Assembly (NCBI GenBank): GCA_934661105.1
Contig: CAKUIV010000016.1
Location: 1 to 23,746, forward strand
Reading direction: 5' to 3'
DNA: 23,746 bases
From: an uncultured Ellagibacter sp.
GTDB taxonomy: Bacteria; Actinomycetota; Coriobacteriia; Coriobacteriales; Eggerthellaceae
Shown here: positions 20,177 through 23,746 of the stretch, piece after piece
Layout: each line of letters opens with the position of its first letter
Position numbering within the stretch: the stretch's first letter is position 1
Program-made: the position numbers and the translations under genes
Notes under the pieces: generated by a model
The model's input: the letters and a program-made list of their open reading frames with translations, nothing else
Database searches by the model: none
What the model was told of the DNA's origin: nothing

Positions 20177-23100
20177 ATGAGGAAAAGGACGATCACCATC
20201 GCCCAACTTCTGCTCGTGCCCCTTCTGTGCGTGGTGCTCGTGCAGGGCCTGCTGCCGTTTTCGGCGCTGCTCGCAAGCGGTACGCGCGAGACGCTTCAGA
20301 ACAACTCGATCGATATCGACAGCCATATGGTGGAAAACCGCGCCGTCTCGCTCGAGGGCGCGATGGTCGACCAGTGGAGCTCGATCCAGAAGGAATCGTC
20401 GTATCTGAACGGAATGCTCGGCAACGTCATCGAGGCGAACGGGTCGACGGTCGAAGCGTTCCTCGGGAACGCCGATTTACAGCGCGAGTACTCGAGCGCC
20501 GTCTTCGCGGAACTGCTCGAATACCTCAGGCGCGACACCTCGTGTGGGGCCTTCCTCGTGCTCGCGAACGACGGCGATCGGGCCCAACCGTCGCAAAACC
20601 GCGGTTTCTTCCTGCGCGATTCCGATCCGACGTCGAAAACCGAGACGAATTCCGATATCTACCTCGAGCGAGGAGATAAATCGCTTGCGCGTTCGTCGGG
20701 GATCACGCTCGACAGCTCCTGGTCGCCTGTGTTCTCGTTCCAAGGCAAGGGAACGCGCGCGGCGGACGATTATTTCTACGAGCCGTATTGCGCTGCGCTT
20801 GCGTACCCGAGTGCCGATCCGACTAATCTGGGTTTCTGGTCGAGCCCGTTCATCCTCGAAGACAGCACGGTCGACAATCACGAGATGATCACCTATTCGG
20901 TTCCTCTCGAATACGACGGTGTCGTTTACGGAATCCTCGGCACCGAAGTTTCGACGAGCTATCTTGCGAACTCGTATTTCGTCGTGCAGGATCTTGATCG
21001 GAACATGAAGGCGGGCTATTCGCTCGCGATCGATCAGGGCGACGGTACCTATCGTGCTATCGCGGGCACTGGCGCGCTGTTCGACGCGGTAAGGCGGTCT
21101 AACGGCGCGTTCGAGCTCAACGCGACCGACCACGACGGATTCTTCCGCGTGGCGGATTCGAGCGTGGGTAACACGGGAATCTTCGCGGTGACCTCCCCGC
21201 TCAAGCTCTATAGTGGGAACGTTCCGTACAGCGACACGAACTGGGTTCTCGTCGGATTCGTGTCCGAATCGTCGGTTTACGATTTGGGCGATACCGCCTA
21301 TCGTGGGATTTTCAGCACGATCGTCGCGTGCTTCCTTGTCGGTATGGCGATCATGATTCTCGTCGTGCGGCGGGCGACGGCGCCCGTTGGCCGCCTCATG
21401 AAGAGCGTTCGCGGGGGTATCGAGGGGCTTCGGTCGTTCAAGCCGTCTCGAGTTCGTGAAATCGACGAGCTTCATTCGGCGATGCAAAGCGCTACCGAAG
21501 CGGAAATCGAGAGGACGAATCAGCTGCGCGAGGAAAAGGAGCGCTATCGCATTGCTATCGAGAGTTCGAGCGATGTGTTCTTCACCTATCGCGAGGACGA
21601 GCGGACGATTGAAATCGTGAACAGCAAGCATCACGACGGCGTGTGGTCGTTTGCTCGATGCGACGAGGAGATCGTGAAACGTTATTTCTCTGCCGCCGAT
21701 CGGGAGCGGCTCCTTTCCTTTTTCGCTCGGGGTTCGGAAAAGCTCGTCGTCGAGATGCCTATGCGAGCCTATGGCGGCGAAACGAGATGGTTGTGCATCC
21801 ATACGAACCTGCTTGCCGATAAGAGTGCGGGGTATCGCTATATCGTGGGCTATATTCGCGACATCACCGAGCGCAAGCAGCAGGAGGCCGAGCTCGATCG
21901 CGAGCGTTCGCTCGACCCGCTGACGATGTTCTTGCGCCTCGATGCGGGCGTCGAGGCCATCGATTCCGCGCGTGAAACGTGCTCGAACGGCGTTTTGGTT
22001 CTTGTCGACGTGCTCGCGTTTTCCGATATCGTGCGCGATTTCGGCATCACGTTCGGTGACGTCCTGCTCGAAGATCTCTCCACCTTCGCGTCGAAGGTCG
22101 CCGAAGACGTGCCGTGCTCATGCGTCGTGAAGGTGCGTTCGAGCGCCGATTCCGTTCTCATGTGGTTCGGCGGTGCTCAAACCGACGATGCCCTTGCCGC
22201 CGTCGAATCGCTCAGGAAGGACTTCTCCGCCATTGTGCGCGAAAGCGTGCTCAAGCTGCGCTTCACGGCCGGTGTCGCGGTCTCGTCGGGAAACGAGTCG
22301 ACTGACGCTCTCATCAAGCAGGCGCAGGCGGCTCTGTCCGATTCTCTCGCCGATGACCGCTCGATTTCCGTGCGCCAGGGAACGGACCGCCTGAGCGGCG
22401 ATCCCATCGCGTTCTCTCCCGTCGTTTCGATGGGCTACGTGCGCCAGATGAGCCTCTCGTCGCTCGCGCTCAACCTGCTCGATCGTCGATTCTCGCTCAC
22501 CGCCGGGCTTGATTTGCTCTCACGGCGCCTTCAGGCGCATTTCGGCTTGGAGAACCTTGTCGTCACCTCGTTTCTCGCCGACTACCTTGCGACTTCCGTG
22601 CTCTACGCGTGGCATCCGGTTTCCGACGGCGACACGACGTCGATCTACCGATGCTCGGAGGGCGATTTCGAGACGCTTGGCCGCGGCCTCGCGCTTGCGA
22701 CCCTTCACTCGACGTCCGAATCGCTTGCGGCGAAGAGCCTTTTCGCCGATTCCGGGAAGATTCCTTCGGGTGTCGCCTTCTCCATCAGCGAAGAGGGCGT
22801 GTACGCCGGCGGCATCGTGATGATCGGCGTCGACGAGTCGCTGCTTCACGACGAGGCCGCGTCGAACGCGCTTTGGGAAGTCGCGACCATCATTCAGAAT
22901 CGCGTCAACCAGGAGCATCTCGATCAATCCGCGCAGGCGAAGTCGGATTTCCTCGCGCGCATGTCGCATGAGATCCGCACGCCTATGAACGGCATTATAG
23001 GCATGACGGACATCGCTTTGAAGGAAGGGCAAACCGACGAAGGCCGTCTCGAATGTTTGAAGAAAGTGAGCAAATCGTCTCGCTATCTGCTTAGCCTTTT

Positions 23101-23746
23101 GAACGATATTCTCGACATGAGCAAGATCGAAAGCGGCAAGATGACGCTTGTCGAAGCGGACTTCGACCTTGCGGCGATGCTTGCGGGCACGCGCTCTTTG
23201 CTCGAGTCGAAATTCAAGGAGAAAAACCAGGTCTATCGCGAGGACATCAGGCTTTCGCACACCTGGTTCAACGGCGACGAGCTGCGCATCAACCAGGTCG
23301 TCATCAACTTCCTCGGCAACGCCACGAAGTATTCCGACCCTGGCAGCACGGTCACGCTTCGGGTGCATGAAACGCCGCGCGACGACGGGATTTCCGACGT
23401 GCTGTTCTCGGTTGAAGACGAGGGCTTCGGCATCGACGAGGAGAACCAGAAGCGCATTTTCCAGAAATTCGAGCAGGTCGACACGACGTCGGCGCGTCAA
23501 CAGGGGACGGGTTTGGGACTTGCGATCTGCAACCGCCTCGTCCGCATGATGGGAAGCCGCATCGAGCTTGAAAGCGAAGTGGGCCGCGGCAGCACGTTCT
23601 CCTTCACCCTGCGTCTGAGAACCGCGACGCCGCGCGAAGCCTCTCGAGCGAAGCAGCTGCCCGTTCGCGACCTTACGGGCCTGCGCGTGCTCGTGGCCGA
23701 GGACAACGAGCTCAACATGGAGATCGTGACGACGATGCTTTCCGAC
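20177..23746 (+). CDS. Hybrid sensor histidine kinase with PAS, degenerate GGDEF and GAF-like regions (C-terminus beyond window)
   Basis: Start ATG 20177 follows AGGAAGGGGGG; the frame is open to the window end, 1,190 residues. Order: TM helix ~6-33; extracytoplasmic sensor ~34-376 (Cache-like size, not proven); TM ~378-397; a charged linker; PAS ~455-562 ending in YIRDITERKQ; GGDEF-like domain ~572-720 with SLDPLT and VRDFGITFGDVLLEDL but RSSADS where RYGGDEF should be, so no cyclase activity expected; a GAF-like region ~745-915; HisKA with MSHEIRTPMNGIIGM (phospho-His 931); HATPase with INFLGNATKYS, EDEGFGIDEEN and GTGLGLAI; and a receiver starting LRVLVAEDNELNMEI (~1170). Its phospho-acceptor Asp lies beyond the edge. 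Predicted to autophosphorylate and relay phosphate in response to an external signal, probably with the upstream binding protein. Confidence 0.9.
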   Translation, partial: MRKRTITIAQLLLVPLLCVVLVQGLLPFSALLASGTRETLQNNSIDIDSHMVENRAVSLEGAMVDQWSSIQKESSYLNGMLGNVIEANGSTVEAFLGNADLQREYSSAVFAELLEYLRRDTSCGAFLVLANDGDRAQPSQNRGFFLRDSDPTSKTETNSDIYLERGDKSLARSSGITLDSSWSPVFSFQGKGTRAADDYFYEPYCAALAYPSADPTNLGFWSSPFILEDSTVDNHEMITYSVPLEYDGVVYGILGTEVSTSYLANSYFVVQDLDRNMKAGYSLAIDQGDGTYRAIAGTGALFDAVRRSNGAFELNATDHDGFFRVADSSVGNTGIFAVTSPLKLYSGNVPYSDTNWVLVGFVSESSVYDLGDTAYRGIFSTIVACFLVGMAIMILVVRRATAPVGRLMKSVRGGIEGLRSFKPSRVREIDELHSAMQSATEAEIERTNQLREEKERYRIAIESSSDVFFTYREDERTIEIVNSKHHDGVWSFARCDEEIVKRYFSAADRERLLSFFARGSEKLVVEMPMRAYGGETRWLCIHTNLLADKSAGYRYIVGYIRDITERKQQEAELDRERSLDPLTMFLRLDAGVEAIDSARETCSNGVLVLVDVLAFSDIVRDFGITFGDVLLEDLSTFASKVAEDVPCSCVVKVRSSADSVLMWFGGAQTDDALAAVESLRKDFSAIVRESVLKLRFTAGVAVSSGNESTDALIKQAQAALSDSLADDRSISVRQGTDRLSGDPIAFSPVVSMGYVRQMSLSSLALNLLDRRFSLTAGLDLLSRRLQAHFGLENLVVTSFLADYLATSVLYAWHPVSDGDTTSIYRCSEGDFETLGRGLALATLHSTSESLAAKSLFADSGKIPSGVAFSISEEGVYAGGIVMIGVDESLLHDEAASNALWEVATIIQNRVNQEHLDQSAQAKSDFLARMSHEIRTPMNGIIGMTDIALKEGQTDEGRLECLKKVSKSSRYLLSLLNDILDMSKIESGKMTLVEADFDLAAMLAGTRSLLESKFKEKNQVYREDIRLSHTWFNGDELRINQVVINFLGNATKYSDPGSTVTLRVHETPRDDGISDVLFSVEDEGFGIDEENQKRIFQKFEQVDTTSARQQGTGLGLAICNRLVRMMGSRIELESEVGRGSTFSFTLRLRTATPREASRAKQLPVRDLTGLRVLVAEDNELNMEIVTTMLSD

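Noticed and set aside
20477..21802. 441-codon minus-strand open frame inside the sensor kinase region
   Set aside because: Shadow of the 1,190-codon kinase frame, which has PAS, HisKA and HATPase signatures.
22520..23500. 326-codon minus-strand open frame
   Set aside because: Antisense to the GAF-like and HisKA/HATPase parts of the sensor kinase.

Overview
The window reads as chromosomal DNA of a high-GC (by eye near 60%) Gram-positive-type bacterium. My best guess is a gut or oral Coriobacteriia/Eggerthellaceae member (Slackia- or Eggerthella-like). This rests on base composition, frequent GTG and TTG starts, strong AGGAGG-type ribosome sites and gene content. It is an inference, because no rRNA or marker gene is present to settle it. 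I see no insertion sequence, prophage, CRISPR array or replication origin. Genes are densely packed and no gene-free stretch exceeds 300 bases.

Layout. Positions 1-2,000, mostly minus strand: a HAD-type phosphatase cut by the left edge, a tRNA-Val(GAC) with its own promoter and terminator, and an unknown single-pass membrane protein. Positions 1,876-2,927, plus: a yybP-ykoY type (manganese-sensing) riboswitch with a terminator hairpin, controlling a TerC-family membrane protein. Positions 2,995-3,182: tRNA-Leu(GAG) with promoter and UUCG-loop terminator. A diacylglycerol-kinase-family lipid kinase (minus, 3,389-4,348) is divergent from a plus-strand run of ribonuclease D, a YugP-type zinc metallopeptidase, and XseA and XseB of exonuclease VII (4,432-8,196). 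Acetate kinase (plus) and phosphotransacetylase (minus) then face each other across one bidirectional terminator. Together they form the acetyl-CoA to acetate plus ATP route.

Positions 10,973-15,488 are a small surface-glycan block: UDP-galactopyranose mutase, a family 2 glycosyltransferase, a strong hairpin, then a separately promoted 680-residue fusion of a LicA-like choline kinase and a LicC-like nucleotidyltransferase. Each half of the fusion is preceded by its own winged-helix module. Together they suggest synthesis of a galactofuranose-containing, phosphocholine-decorated surface polymer. Type III pantothenate kinase, DNA polymerase IV and a DegV fatty-acid-binding protein follow (15,543-18,599).

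The right end (18,663-23,746) holds a lipoprotein solute-binding protein followed 32 bases later by a very large hybrid sensor kinase that runs off the window. The kinase order is: TM, large extracytoplasmic domain, TM, PAS, degenerate GGDEF, GAF-like region, HisKA, HATPase, receiver. No transporter permease or ATPase lies between or before them in the window, so the pair looks like a sensing system rather than an uptake system.

The observations I consider most worth a second look are the duplicated winged-helix choline-kinase/cytidylyltransferase fusion, the binding-protein/hybrid-kinase pair with a dead GGDEF domain, and the fact that both tRNA genes have 5' leaders that fold almost entirely into a bulged hairpin starting at the predicted transcription start.
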